From IMG/VR virus record IMGVR_UViG_3300028114_001316, positions 1-56,331 of that record: 56,331 nt of DNA; one strand, 5' to 3'. Every line of letters begins with the position of its first letter. Position 1 is the first letter of the stretch. Positions 26,653 to 35,573 of this stretch are shown in pieces. This DNA comes from a virus. The notes under the pieces were generated by a model. It was not told the DNA's origin, did not search any database, and saw only the letters and a list, made by a program, of their open reading frames with translations. The position numbers were made by a program, and so were the translations under genes.

Positions 26653-29237
26653 TTATTTTTATCTATCTTTTTTAAATCATTTAATTTCATGTATATCTCA
26701 TGATCTTGAATAGCTATTAAATCACCAAATATACAATCATCTCTTTTAGAACCTTTTACTATAACAATATTCCCTTCTTCAAAATTTTTATTATTTAATA
26801 GTTTATTTGTGTCGATATTATCGTTAAATATTAATGCGCTAATGGTGCTTGTTTCATCTGATATCTTTAATCTAACATATCTTGTCTTTTTTGCATTTTT
26901 GGATATTCCAGAAAATACCTCTTCTATTTGACCAACTAAAGCTACTTTAGAGTTTACTGGTTCATCTAATATATCAGATATATATTTAAGATTTTCTCTT
27001 TTCTCAGCAAAGATATCTTTTAGATTTTTATTATAAGTATATCCCAGAAGCTTCTTTTCGTAATACCAATTAGCAAAGCTTTCACTTTTATTATTTTGCT
27101 CATATATGCTCAAATATGGAGTATACTTTTCTTTAATGGTACTCAATCTATTATCTTTAATAACCACTTTATTTTTTTCGTCAGTGAATTTATTAAGATG
27201 TTTAATAATTTTAATTAGATCATAATCGAATTTATCTGCAAATGATATAGCGTATTTCTTCTCTTTAGAGGTTAGCATGTTCCATAATTGAACTTCTAGT
27301 ACTATTTTACTTCTTGATTGATTGAACCCACTAAGTGCGCCAGCTTGAATTAATGCAGATAATGCTCCAATATTTAATCCAGCTTCTTCTGCAGCTTCAA
27401 ATATTTCAAATTTATTAGAATATTTATTTCTAAAGCTATTCAATTTTTCTATTGATTTATCGCTAATACCTTTGATTGATAATAGACCGAATCTAATGTC
27501 TTTATCCTCAATTGAGAAATCCATTTCTGATTTAATAATATGAGGAGGAAGGAGTTTGATCCCGAAGTTATGCATTTCTTTTTGAATTTTAGATATTTCG
27601 CCAATTGGATCTGGTTCATTCCTGCTCATCTTTAATAATGATAAAAAGAATTGTTGAGGATAATTAAACTTAAGATAAATTGTAATTGCTGCAAGTCCAG
27701 CATAAGCTATTGAATGCGATTTATTAAAGGAGTAATTAACAGAATCTTCAAGAAGCTTCCATAAAATTTCGCTAACTTCTTTTGGAATTTTATTTTGTTT
27801 ACATTTTTGTTCGATCTTTTGTTTCCAAGCTTTGATTTCTTCCGTTTTCTTTTTACCCACGATTCTTCTTAAGATTTCTGCTTCATCTAAATTAAAACCA
27901 ATCTTATTAGCCATTTTCATTAATTGCTCTTGATATAAAGCAACCCCGCCAGTTTGTTTTAAAATTTCATCAAAAAACGGATGAATACTTTCTGATTGTT
28001 GAAAATTTGTATGAGCTGCATATTTATCTACGAATTGAAGAGCTCCAGGTCTAGCTAAAGCTAGAACACCGCTAAGTTCTTCTAGATTTTTTGGTTTAAC
28101 TTTTTGACATACCCTAAAATTAGTTTCTGCTTCGATTTGGAATAGACCATGTGGCGATTTTAAATCCTGTAAATTTCTATAAATAGATTCATGATTTAAA
28201 TCTATATCTTCTATTTTTAGATTAATGCTCTTGCAAACATTATCTACTACAGAAACGCTTCTTAAGCCAAGAATATCAAGCTTTATGTTAAAAACGCTTG
28301 CCCAGTTCATATCGAAGCTAGATACGATTTCTTTGTCTGAAGAGAATTCTGTTGGACAGATAGTCTCTAAATCGTAATAAGAAAGTAATACGCCAGAAGG
28401 ATGAACTCCTTTATTCTTGATTAAGTCTCTTAATTTAAGGGCGACTTGATATGCTTCTTTATTTTGATCGCACCACTCTTTAAATTGCTCAACTTCTTTA
28501 TAGGCTTCTGAGATGTCCTTAACTTGGCCATAGGTTTTAGGAATTAAAGAAGATATCATTGTCATTTCTTGCTCTGGTTTTTCAGCAATGATTTTACCAC
28601 ATTCTTTAATAAGCAATTTTCCACTTAAACTATTAAAGGTTAATATCTTGCTAGTTTTGTCTTTGAATTTATTCTCTAAATATTGAAGGACTTTTTGACG
28701 ATTATAATAACAAATATCTAAATCTACATCGCACATCAAACTACCATCTAAATACGTTACCCCATCAACAATCTGTTTTTTAGCGCGAATCTTGGATATA
28801 AATCTTTCAAAATAGAGATCATATTTAACTGGATCAATTCTGGTAACGCCCACTAAATATAATATCAAAGACCCTGCGGCCGAACCTCTGCCTAAACCCA
28901 CTGGAATATCACTAGTTTTACAAAAATGTATAACATCCCATACTAATAATATATAATCAATAAACCCTAACTCTTTTAACGTGTCTAATTCATATTTTGC
29001 CCTATCGATATACCTCTTGTAATCCTTATCAGCTTTATTAATATTTAAAGTTTTAAATCCGTTTAATGTTAAGGCTCTTAAAAAGTCATAGTTTGATGCA
29101 TCCTCACTAACACCTAAATGTCTTTTAGAGGCTAGATCAATCTCAAACTCAGGCAATCTAACCCCGTGAATATCTAGCTCTATATTTTCGAATTGATCAG
29201 AAAAATCTTTTGCGTTGGAGTAGTTGTCAGTCTTCAT
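26649..29237 (-). CDS. DNA polymerase III alpha core (DnaE-like) lacking the PHP domain
   Basis: The ATG at 29237 has AGAGG nine bases upstream; ATG 29243 and TTG 29264 are alternatives. About 862 residues. The palm begins near residue 80: YELDTLKELGFIDYILLVWD, then PVGLGRGSAAGSLILYLVG. The catalytic aspartates lie in CDVDLD (about 169-174) and in KLDILGLRS (about 315). Fingers motifs follow (GVALYQEQLMKMAN, SVNYSFNKSHSIAYA). A helix-hairpin-helix region (FGLLSIKGISDKSI) and an OB fold (VALVGQIEEVFSG) close the protein. The usual N-terminal PHP domain is absent and is encoded as a separate gene at 30094-30840. It should be the replicative polymerase. Confidence 0.92.
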   Translation of the reverse strand: MKTDNYSNAKDFSDQFENIELDIHGVRLPEFEIDLASKRHLGVSEDASNYDFLRALTLNGFKTLNINKADKDYKRYIDRAKYELDTLKELGFIDYILLVWDVIHFCKTSDIPVGLGRGSAAGSLILYLVGVTRIDPVKYDLYFERFISKIRAKKQIVDGVTYLDGSLMCDVDLDICYYNRQKVLQYLENKFKDKTSKILTFNSLSGKLLIKECGKIIAEKPEQEMTMISSLIPKTYGQVKDISEAYKEVEQFKEWCDQNKEAYQVALKLRDLIKNKGVHPSGVLLSYYDLETICPTEFSSDKEIVSSFDMNWASVFNIKLDILGLRSVSVVDNVCKSINLKIEDIDLNHESIYRNLQDLKSPHGLFQIEAETNFRVCQKVKPKNLEELSGVLALARPGALQFVDKYAAHTNFQQSESIHPFFDEILKQTGGVALYQEQLMKMANKIGFNLDEAEILRRIVGKKKTEEIKAWKQKIEQKCKQNKIPKEVSEILWKLLEDSVNYSFNKSHSIAYAGLAAITIYLKFNYPQQFFLSLLKMSRNEPDPIGEISKIQKEMHNFGIKLLPPHIIKSEMDFSIEDKDIRFGLLSIKGISDKSIEKLNSFRNKYSNKFEIFEAAEEAGLNIGALSALIQAGALSGFNQSRSKIVLEVQLWNMLTSKEKKYAISFADKFDYDLIKIIKHLNKFTDEKNKVVIKDNRLSTIKEKYTPYLSIYEQNNKSESFANWYYEKKLLGYTYNKNLKDIFAEKRENLKYISDILDEPVNSKVALVGQIEEVFSGISKNAKKTRYVRLKISDETSTISALIFNDNIDTNKLLNNKNFEEGNIVIVKGSKRDDCIFGDLIAIQDHEIYMKLNDLKKIDKNN

Positions 29238-29454
29238 TTTCATCTTCCTCTTGCTCTTTTTCAATTTTATCTATTTCTTGATTAAAAACATCCAATCCTT
29301 TTGCTAGAATTTTCATAGAAGCTCTATCTTTTAAGCTGTAAAATACATCAGCTTTACCCTGCTTCTTTCCTTTTTCTATGGTTATAAGAAGATATTCTAT
29401 TCCATGGTCTTCTAATTTTTGTATAGTATCGTAAACATTGTCTAATGAGCCCAT
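29227..29454 (-). CDS. Small acidic protein between exonuclease and polymerase genes
   Basis: The 75-residue product has one compact alpha-beta unit (YDTIQKLEDHGIEYLLITIE) and an acidic Glu/Asp tail. It starts one base after the exonuclease stop and overlaps the polymerase start by 11 nt. I do not recognise a family. Its place in the replicase operon suggests a small subunit that bridges exonuclease and polymerase, comparable in position only to theta or tau-type partners. Confidence 0.5.
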   Translation of the reverse strand: MGSLDNVYDTIQKLEDHGIEYLLITIEKGKKQGKADVFYSLKDRASMKILAKGLDVFNQEIDKIEKEQEEDENED

Positions 29455-29455
29455 T

Positions 29456-30094
29456 TTATACCTCTATCTGCCATTTTAGTTTATTCCATACTTTTAAATT
29501 CAAGTCAAGATCATTTATTGCGTCGTGAAGACTCTCATAATCGTGATCTATGCCGTTCTCTTTACCCAAAAAAGTTAAAGAGCTTTTAACATTTTTCTTT
29601 CTGGTATTAAGAATTTTATATTGATATTCAAGTAAATCATCTTTAGGAGTATAAATAGAATTATATTTAATGCCTCTTGCGACCGCATTAGTATCTATAA
29701 TTTTATTCATTAATCCCTTCCAATTTGATTCCATAGTTTTATAGTATTCTTTTATAAGGTAAATGTCAAACCCTAAAATATTGTGTCCAATTATATAGTC
29801 TGCATTGTCGAGCCAATCTTTTATTGTAGGAAATACTTCTTTTGGATTGAAACCTTCTTTTTGGACTTTTCTGTGATCGTATCTTGTGATTCTCGCAGCA
29901 TCTTCACTTATTTTTAAATCTGTATCCCATTTTAAATAAAAATTCTTCTGGTCTATTTTCTTGTCGCCTTTGACTTTTATCATCGCTATCTGCCAAGGAA
30001 TATTATGGCAAAAGTTAAGACAAAGATTAAAACTCTCGCAATCTATAAAGACTATAGTCTTGTCTTTATCGTATCTTAAAAGATGCTCGTCCAT
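29456..30094 (-). CDS. DnaQ-like 3'-5' exonuclease, proofreading subunit
   Basis: The 212-residue protein shows the DEDDh exonuclease motifs: FIDCES at residues 17-22 (Asp and Glu of motif I), IIGHNILGFDIYLI near 97-110 (motif II), and SLHDAINDLDLNLKVW near 188-203 (motif III His and Asp). Its start overlaps the stop of the PHP gene as TAATG. It most likely proofreads for the separate DnaE-like polymerase encoded just downstream, with a small protein gene between. Confidence 0.87.
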   Translation of the reverse strand: MDEHLLRYDKDKTIVFIDCESFNLCLNFCHNIPWQIAMIKVKGDKKIDQKNFYLKWDTDLKISEDAARITRYDHRKVQKEGFNPKEVFPTIKDWLDNADYIIGHNILGFDIYLIKEYYKTMESNWKGLMNKIIDTNAVARGIKYNSIYTPKDDLLEYQYKILNTRKKNVKSSLTFLGKENGIDHDYESLHDAINDLDLNLKVWNKLKWQIEV

Positions 30095-30840
30095 TAATTC
30101 CTTTTATGAATGCTTTCAAAGCAAAATTCGTTACTGGACATATGATCTAAATTAGGTTTATTTAAAACGCTTCTATTGTTAATGCATCTAAAAGTTAAGT
30201 AAGCTTTAAAATCTTTTCTTTCTTTATAAAAAATACTTTGCACTTTGTATATTTTAAGATTGTTCTTTTCAGCAAAAGATAAAGCTTTTTGTTTTACGAG
30301 TGAATCAAATGGTAGATCATTATCTTCTATGAAGAAGATAGGTTTTGTAAAATCAAATTGAGGGACGCAAAGACTATTTTTAAGAGTATTATTGAATATA
30401 AAAGAATCATAGAATGGTATGCATAGAATTAAATCATCGGTCCAATTTTTGGAAATTGTTTTATAATCTAGTCTTGGTTCATAATAAAAACCTTCTTTAG
30501 CTGCGACACTATAGAGTTTTGTTAATTGCTGATGTCCTTTTTTATTTTTAAAGAATAAGATTATCTTTGATGACTTGATTTTTGATTCTTCGGATTTATC
30601 GCTTATTGATTCTGTGACTGATATCCTTAATCCATAGTTTAATTTGATATTATTCGCTCTACAATTAGTATAAGCCTCTAAGAAAGAAGACATATTATCT
30701 TCAACTAAATATATTTCTTTTAAATTGTTTTGTTTTGCTATTTGAATAATAGAGTCTGGATAATCATCTTGCTCTTGTTTATCTTCTAAAGTTAATATAG
30801 ATCTACCTAAAGAATAGTGAGATTTAAATAATGGTATCAT
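30094..30840 (-). CDS. Stand-alone PHP domain of DNA polymerase III alpha
   Basis: The 248-residue protein matches the N-terminal domain of DnaE: FKSHYSLGRSILTLED at the start, SIIQIAKQNNLKEIYLVEDN, then INYGLRISVTE-like strands, GHQQLTKLYSVAAKEGFYYE and the closing DFKAYLTFRCINNRS plus HMSSNEFCFES. In DnaE this is fused to the polymerase core; here the protein ends at that junction. The metal-binding HxH of active PHP domains is largely lost (KSHYS), so a structural role is likely. It opens the replicase operon and has its own promoter. Confidence 0.8.
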   Translation of the reverse strand: MIPLFKSHYSLGRSILTLEDKQEQDDYPDSIIQIAKQNNLKEIYLVEDNMSSFLEAYTNCRANNIKLNYGLRISVTESISDKSEESKIKSSKIILFFKNKKGHQQLTKLYSVAAKEGFYYEPRLDYKTISKNWTDDLILCIPFYDSFIFNNTLKNSLCVPQFDFTKPIFFIEDNDLPFDSLVKQKALSFAEKNNLKIYKVQSIFYKERKDFKAYLTFRCINNRSVLNKPNLDHMSSNEFCFESIHKRN

Positions 30841-30849
30841 TTTGAGACT

Positions 30850-30878
30850 ATTATAGTTTATATTTTAATGCGAATCAA
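30850..30878 (-). promoter_or_regulatory. Sigma70-like promoter before the replicase operon
   Basis: TTGATT (30878-30873), a 17-nt spacer and a perfect TATAAT (30855-30850) end 9 nt before the ATG at 30840. No Shine-Dalgarno sequence is present. Confidence 0.65.
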
Positions 30879-31840
30879 TCTAAAAATTCATCTTCTTTTT
30901 TATCTAAAATATCATCTTTATTTGTATTGTTAAACTTTGGACATCCTTGATATTTTCTTTTTTCTATAGTAAATCCTGTGATATCTTTAAATTCATTGTT
31001 AAGACTTGACTCTACAATCTCGCCTTTCTCATTTAATTTAACGTAATATTCATAGGCATCTCTATATGGACATCTCCAATTGCCTACCCCACACATCCAT
31101 TTACTTTTATTATTATCTATAGCAAAATTTGCTTTTGCCGAATTTTCGTCAAATTTATTAATATAGTTATTAATATGCTCTAAATAATGCTCGAATCCTT
31201 TAATTTGGTCATCTGAAAATTCAAGCTCTTGAATTGGTTGTTTGGGAAATCTAAGAAATAAGAATCTTACGACTGGTTTGAGTTTGGGCCATAACTTTTT
31301 GCTGGCTAAACTATACATCATGGCTTGAATATTTGCCTGAAGGTCATCGCCCCTAAACTTGGCTTTAGAGCTTTTGTAGTCAATTATAACCATTTTATTG
31401 TTTGATTTAACGGGTTTATCAATAAAACCCTTAATATGATATTTAGGTTCATCATTTTCAATGTCGAAAGCATATTCTGGAGATACAATTTTACCATCTT
31501 TTTCACCGAAAAAATCATTCTTAAGACCTACTAATATCATCTGATCTAATAGTTCAAAATTAGACTCATTTAGTCCAACTTTAGCTTTTAACTTTTTAAC
31601 TAATCTAGTGATAGCTTTACTAGATGTAATAGAATCTTTCTTAATTATTTTATTATAGTGATTTTTATGTTTTGGATTTAAAAGAATCTCGAATATTGTA
31701 TGGCAGATTGTACCTCTAAGACTACCATCATTTTGAGTCTGCGGAATTTTTTCATGATAGTTGTTCCAGTAGACCCAAGAGCAAGTCTCAAGAGTTTTTA
31801 TTCTAGAAGCAGATAATATTTTTAAAGGTTTGTTTTCCAT
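30875..31840 (-). CDS. PD-(D/E)XK nuclease of the RecB/Cas4 type with likely Fe-S cluster
   Basis: The 321-residue protein has the catalytic pattern KGFIDKPVKSN (Asp141) and VIIDYKSSKA (Asp154, Lys156), followed by the Gln of motif QxxxY-type DDLQANIQAMMYSLA. Cys20 (LETCSWVYW), Cys250, Cys257 and Cys300 are placed as one N-terminal and three C-terminal cysteines, the arrangement that holds a [4Fe-4S] cluster in AddB and Cas4. It overlaps the primase gene by 19 nt. It probably resects or trims DNA ends during phage recombination or replication. Confidence 0.85.
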   Translation of the reverse strand: MENKPLKILSASRIKTLETCSWVYWNNYHEKIPQTQNDGSLRGTICHTIFEILLNPKHKNHYNKIIKKDSITSSKAITRLVKKLKAKVGLNESNFELLDQMILVGLKNDFFGEKDGKIVSPEYAFDIENDEPKYHIKGFIDKPVKSNNKMVIIDYKSSKAKFRGDDLQANIQAMMYSLASKKLWPKLKPVVRFLFLRFPKQPIQELEFSDDQIKGFEHYLEHINNYINKFDENSAKANFAIDNNKSKWMCGVGNWRCPYRDAYEYYVKLNEKGEIVESSLNNEFKDITGFTIEKRKYQGCPKFNNTNKDDILDKKEDEFLD

Positions 31841-32727
31841 TTTAAAATTTCTTCTTTAGTCATCTCTCCAAAATCTTTTTTAGTTGGTAAAATGATTTTT
31901 AATTGATTGCTATCAAAGTACCTATTCAATCTGGCGTAGATCTTTTCTGAAGCTATATTCCCTGTGTTATTCTTTTGTGAATCATTGTTTAAGCTAATGT
32001 ATATCTTTTTTATATCTATTTTTAAACAATAGTTTAATATAGATAAACTAAGACTTGTACCAAACGTTACTAATACATTTTCAATTCCTGCTTGATATAA
32101 ACTCAGCATGTCGCCAATGCTCTCAACAAGAATTACTTCTTTTTGAATCTCTATTACTTTCGAGTTTAAGAATAGTGGGTAAACGAAATCATTCTTCTCA
32201 CCAAGATGTTTCCATTTAATCTTAGAAAGATTTGTAATATCTCTACCAGAAAATCCTATTATATTATTTTTAATATCAAATATAGGAAAAACATATCTAT
32301 TTTTCATTTTACCAGCCTTACCTATCCCACCTTTAAATTTTATTAAAACATCTGTAATAATTCCTCTATTATTCCAATACAAATGATTATTTTCTAAATT
32401 AGATAATAGATCTAAATCAAACTTTTTTGTTGATTTAAGGAGCGGTTTCGACGCCCCTTGAGGTTGATTAAATGCAAAGTTTTTATTTTTAAGCCATTCT
32501 TGGGCTTTTTCTGGATCATCTATTCTCAGAGTAAGCCTCACTAGAGAGTTCAAGTCTCCGCTTATATTTTGTTTAAAGTCGAACCATTTACCTGTGTCTT
32601 TATATATTCTTAAAACTGTATCATTATCGCTATCCCTATATAAGGGTCTAGCTCTAAATTCTTTACCACAATCTTTTAGTTGATATCCCAATTCAGTAAG
32701 GACTTCGTAAATACTTACTTGCTCCAT
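31822..32727 (-). CDS. DnaG-like primase with degenerate zinc finger
   Basis: The 301-residue protein keeps the DnaG order. The N-terminal region (FRARPLYRDSDNDTVLRIYK, GKWFDFKQNISGDLNSLVRL) corresponds to the CHC2 zinc finger but lacks the zinc ligands. RNA polymerase-type motifs follow (GGIGKAGKMKNRYVFPIFDI, IIGFSGRDI). The TOPRIM part has VILVESIGDMLSLYQAGIEN, with Glu and Asp in place, and then ISLNNDSQKNNTGNIASEKI, where the DxD is partly changed to NND. It is shorter than cellular DnaG and lacks the helicase-binding end. It overlaps thyX by 13 nt. Confidence 0.8.
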   Translation of the reverse strand: MEQVSIYEVLTELGYQLKDCGKEFRARPLYRDSDNDTVLRIYKDTGKWFDFKQNISGDLNSLVRLTLRIDDPEKAQEWLKNKNFAFNQPQGASKPLLKSTKKFDLDLLSNLENNHLYWNNRGIITDVLIKFKGGIGKAGKMKNRYVFPIFDIKNNIIGFSGRDITNLSKIKWKHLGEKNDFVYPLFLNSKVIEIQKEVILVESIGDMLSLYQAGIENVLVTFGTSLSLSILNYCLKIDIKKIYISLNNDSQKNNTGNIASEKIYARLNRYFDSNQLKIILPTKKDFGEMTKEEILKWKTNL

Positions 32728-33371
32728 TCTAAAGCCTCACTTATCACAGGAAATTCTTTAATAAAAATCTTTTTGCATTTTTCTGCAATTATTCTATGTT
32801 CTTTTTGAGTATTTTGATCGGTTCTTAACTCGATGTAATGAATCCAGCTTCTTAACGAACCTTTCATATACATTGTAGTTTGAGTTGTTAAAGGTAATAT
32901 CATTCTTGCTACTTCTTTTGCAACTCCATTTTCAATCATTGTATCATAACAATGTTGAGAAAGGGATAGGGATTCTATTAAAAGTTCATTGACTTTATCG
33001 TATGCTTCTGTATTTGTTTTCATAAGAATTTCGCCTACTTGTCTATTTTTATCACCCTGAAGTCTAAGTTCTATGTCTTCGTATTCTGTGGCTAAACTAT
33101 ATCTTAAACTAAATTCTTGAAAACAAAATGATCTGTGTCTTAAAATTTGCGCAGCAATAGCTCTGCTAGTTTTTATTTCAACACACATATCAACAAGTTC
33201 AAATGGACTCCAGTGTTTATGTTTGATTAAAAATTTTAATAGTTTTGGAGCGGTCTCTGTATTCATTTGATTAGATGGATTGCTAACTCTAGCGCAATAG
33301 GAGACCAAATCTTCTGCGTTTTTAATTCCCTTAATTTCTGGTTTTGTAACTGATACTAAATCTACATTCAT
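32715..33371 (-). CDS. thyX: Flavin-dependent thymidylate synthase ThyX
   Basis: The 218-residue protein carries the ThyX signature RHRX7S at residues 78-88 (RHRSFCFQEFSLRYS). It also has the conserved HWSPFELV segment near 53-60 and the C-terminal GSLRSWIHYIELRTD. Length is typical. The enzyme makes dTMP from dUMP using FAD and methylene-tetrahydrofolate, which suits an AT-rich phage. It overlaps the helicase gene by ATGA, so both are made from one message. Confidence 0.96.
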   Translation of the reverse strand: MNVDLVSVTKPEIKGIKNAEDLVSYCARVSNPSNQMNTETAPKLLKFLIKHKHWSPFELVDMCVEIKTSRAIAAQILRHRSFCFQEFSLRYSLATEYEDIELRLQGDKNRQVGEILMKTNTEAYDKVNELLIESLSLSQHCYDTMIENGVAKEVARMILPLTTQTTMYMKGSLRSWIHYIELRTDQNTQKEHRIIAEKCKKIFIKEFPVISEALEWSK

Positions 33372-34852
33372 AGTAATTCTCCATCATTTGCATTTTGATC
33401 GGTTAGCTCGTATTGCTCCCTTTGTCTTTCAGCAACATCTCTTAATGAACCGCGCTCTTCTATATTAAAATTTGTAATTTGATAATTAAGGTAGTTTTGT
33501 CCCCATACCTCTTTGCCAGATGAATCTAGCCTTCTCACCAAGTCTTGGTGGCCCGCCGCATCTTTACCTTGAAATCTTGTTTTAGTTGGAATTAGTTTAT
33601 GTGTTCCAAATGCTTGACCATCTAGAGTCAATTCATCTAGAGTTTTTCGCCTAAAGATTGCCACGAATGAAGCAAACCATTGGAGTCTATCTGAAAGAGA
33701 GATTACAGAGCTATCGTCAACAACGTTAGAAGAGTTTCTGTTAAAATTCTCCCCAGTCCTATTTAATTGCATTGCTGTTATAACTGGACAATTGATTTCT
33801 TCTGAAATTCTTTTTAGCTTATCAATTTTTTCACCAATAGCTTGATGTTCTGCCCAGTTTTGGCCAACTTTTTCACCTGTTAATTTAATGTAATCATAAG
33901 CTATCATAGCTTGATTGCCTCGACCAACTTTAGATAAATACCATCTGCGTATAATAGAGCATACTTGATCAATATTCTTATTGCCAACATGATAGTGAAA
34001 GTACTCATAAGTCTTAACTTTTGCCCAAGCTGCTCTTACTTTTCGGGTCATATCTTCATTTTTACGCCAATTACCCGTTTCTAGATACCATACTGGAACA
34101 TTAGTTAATGATGCAACCATTCGAATTTGAATATCCATTGTTTGCATTTCTGTGTCGAGAATTAAAGTTTTAGTTTTATTCTTTGGATTAATAGAAGTTT
34201 TAAAACAAATGTCATTTAAAAATGAAGTTTTTCCTTGACCTGGGCGACTTGCGATAGCATAAATATTCCCATTTTTTAAGCCTCCGTACATTCTGTTAAA
34301 CTCGGAGTATGGAGTAATTAATCCTGTATCATCTTTGGGACTATTACCAATTTCTTCTATTAAATCCTCAACTTCTTCAAAAACATTAACTGGTACATCA
34401 TTTTCTGAGTATGCTGATATTTTCTTATTATAAATTTGATCAATCTTACCAATAATTTCATCCATTGAATCTTCTGAATTCTTGTTAATATATTCTTTTA
34501 ATTTATCTGCTGTCTGAGATATTTCTCTTCGAACTCTTAATTTAATTAGCTCTTTGCAAGCTGTCATTGTGGCTTCTTCTGTGATCTGAGAAAAACTTAA
34601 ATTATCAATATAATCAAAAATATTAATCTCATCTTTGAATGAAATCCCAAGATTCTTAATCTTTTCTGCTAGTAATACCTTATCTACGTTTTCTCCCTTG
34701 TGCTTTATATTTTTAAATACAGTATATATTGATGAATGAACATCATTATAAAAATCATTTTCGGTTAAAAATACATCAATATCCGCAAAGAGATCTTGAT
34801 GTTTAAGTAAGCCGCTTAGTACATGTCTTTCTACTTGTAAAGAGTAAATCAT
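33368..34852 (-). CDS. Replicative DNA helicase, DnaB-like
   Basis: The 494-residue protein has an N-terminal DnaB domain (residues 1-105, ERHVLSGLLKHQDLFADIDV) and a RecA-type motor with Walker A ASRPGQGKTSF near residue 203-213. The Walker B-like TKTLILDTEM and the AMIAYDYIKLTGEKVG segment follow, then INCPVITAMQLNRTGE, typical of DnaB motif H3. It should unwind DNA at the phage fork and pair with the DnaG-like primase encoded two genes downstream. It is the first gene of this operon and has a near-consensus promoter. Confidence 0.93.
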   Translation of the reverse strand: MIYSLQVERHVLSGLLKHQDLFADIDVFLTENDFYNDVHSSIYTVFKNIKHKGENVDKVLLAEKIKNLGISFKDEINIFDYIDNLSFSQITEEATMTACKELIKLRVRREISQTADKLKEYINKNSEDSMDEIIGKIDQIYNKKISAYSENDVPVNVFEEVEDLIEEIGNSPKDDTGLITPYSEFNRMYGGLKNGNIYAIASRPGQGKTSFLNDICFKTSINPKNKTKTLILDTEMQTMDIQIRMVASLTNVPVWYLETGNWRKNEDMTRKVRAAWAKVKTYEYFHYHVGNKNIDQVCSIIRRWYLSKVGRGNQAMIAYDYIKLTGEKVGQNWAEHQAIGEKIDKLKRISEEINCPVITAMQLNRTGENFNRNSSNVVDDSSVISLSDRLQWFASFVAIFRRKTLDELTLDGQAFGTHKLIPTKTRFQGKDAAGHQDLVRRLDSSGKEVWGQNYLNYQITNFNIEERGSLRDVAERQREQYELTDQNANDGELL

Positions 34853-34861
34853 CCTTTATAT

Positions 34862-34890
34862 ATGATACCAAGCTAAAAATTAAAAGTCAA
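34862..34890 (-). promoter_or_regulatory. Sigma70-like promoter before the helicase operon
   Basis: TTGACT (34890-34885), a 17-nt spacer and TATCAT (34867-34862) end 9 nt before the ATG at 34852. The -35 overlaps the edge of the plus-strand repeat unit and is directly next to the GTGTAA box at 34891. Early leftward and late rightward signals thus touch each other here. Confidence 0.65.
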
Positions 34891-35072
34891 GTGTAATTTA
34901 AAGTATACCATGCGCCCTAACAGAGCCAAATAATTATCCAGATTACCTTAAGAGTATTCTTAAAGAGATAGATGCTGGAAGCGACGATGAATTAAAAGAT
35001 TGCGCTTGCTCTTTAAAAACTCCAACTACAGATGAAGGATGCCCTATTACAGATTCAGATGGTAAAGTTGGA
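34887..35072 (+). repeat. Direct repeat, copy 1 (186 bp)
   Basis: This stretch matches 35574-35759 at 185 of 186 positions. It includes the GTGTAA box and the first 56 codons of the following gene. The single difference is A34907 against G35594, which turns the ATG of copy 2 into ATA. Confidence 0.97.
34891..34896 (+). promoter_or_regulatory. Putative late-type promoter box GTGTAAT (repeat copy 1)
   Basis: GTGTAA lies 8 nt before the ATA at 34905. It is identical in sequence and position to the box before the gene at 35592. Confidence 0.5.
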
Positions 35073-35570
35073 CTTTTTCCAGGATGTCTTGTTATAGAAG
35101 ATAATGGCCTCCAATTATTTACATTAAAAGAAATCATGGAAATCTATTGGAAAACGAAGAGTTTTACATTAAACGTTGATTTTAATTACGATGATGGTGA
35201 GTCTAAATCATTTACTATTAAAATGCCTTATGTTGGATCTACCAGTGGAAAGGAAAAAGTTTGTCCTAATGCTGTTTACCAGAAGATTGGAGGAGTTCCT
35301 GGGCTTGGTGGTTATGTAGAGGTATATCCAAATCCAAGAAAGAAAAATGAAGAGGAAAACCTTTATTCTTTGGACATTGCAGTATTTGTTCAATTTTCAT
35401 GGGAAGTAGACACTCCAACTCCAGACCCTCTTTATGCGATAAGTCGATGGTTTACTGGTGGTCCTAACCAAGGAACTTTTAACGGAAAAAATATAAATTA
35501 TGATGGTGGTTTTGATGAACAAAGACATACGATGGGAAGCTCAACATTCAAATTAACTGCTAATTTTTAA
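34905..35570 (+). CDS. Putative virion protein, paralog of the next gene, ATA at the expected start
   Basis: The frame equivalent to the next gene opens at 34905 with ATA and gives 221 residues; the first in-frame ATG is at 35136 and would give 144. Residues 2-56 are identical to the neighbour because of the 186-bp repeat (PCALTEPNNYPDYLKSILKE at the start, Cys-rich DCACSLKTP). After the repeat the two diverge but keep L-x-LK(E/D)-x2-M-x2-YW-x2-K-x-FT. The rest is beta-rich with GGPNQGTFNGKNINYDGG. ATA may be a weak start or a loss-of-start mutation. Late-box control suggests a structural protein of unknown role. Confidence 0.55.
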   Translation: MPCALTEPNNYPDYLKSILKEIDAGSDDELKDCACSLKTPTTDEGCPITDSDGKVGLFPGCLVIEDNGLQLFTLKEIMEIYWKTKSFTLNVDFNYDDGESKSFTIKMPYVGSTSGKEKVCPNAVYQKIGGVPGLGGYVEVYPNPRKKNEEENLYSLDIAVFVQFSWEVDTPTPDPLYAISRWFTGGPNQGTFNGKNINYDGGFDEQRHTMGSSTFKLTANF

Positions 35571-35573
35571 AAA

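Noticed and set aside
34943-35137. Minus-strand open frame repeated at 35630-35899
   Set aside because: It is the reverse shadow of the 186-bp repeat; it has no start signals and the plus-strand reading is clearly the coding one.
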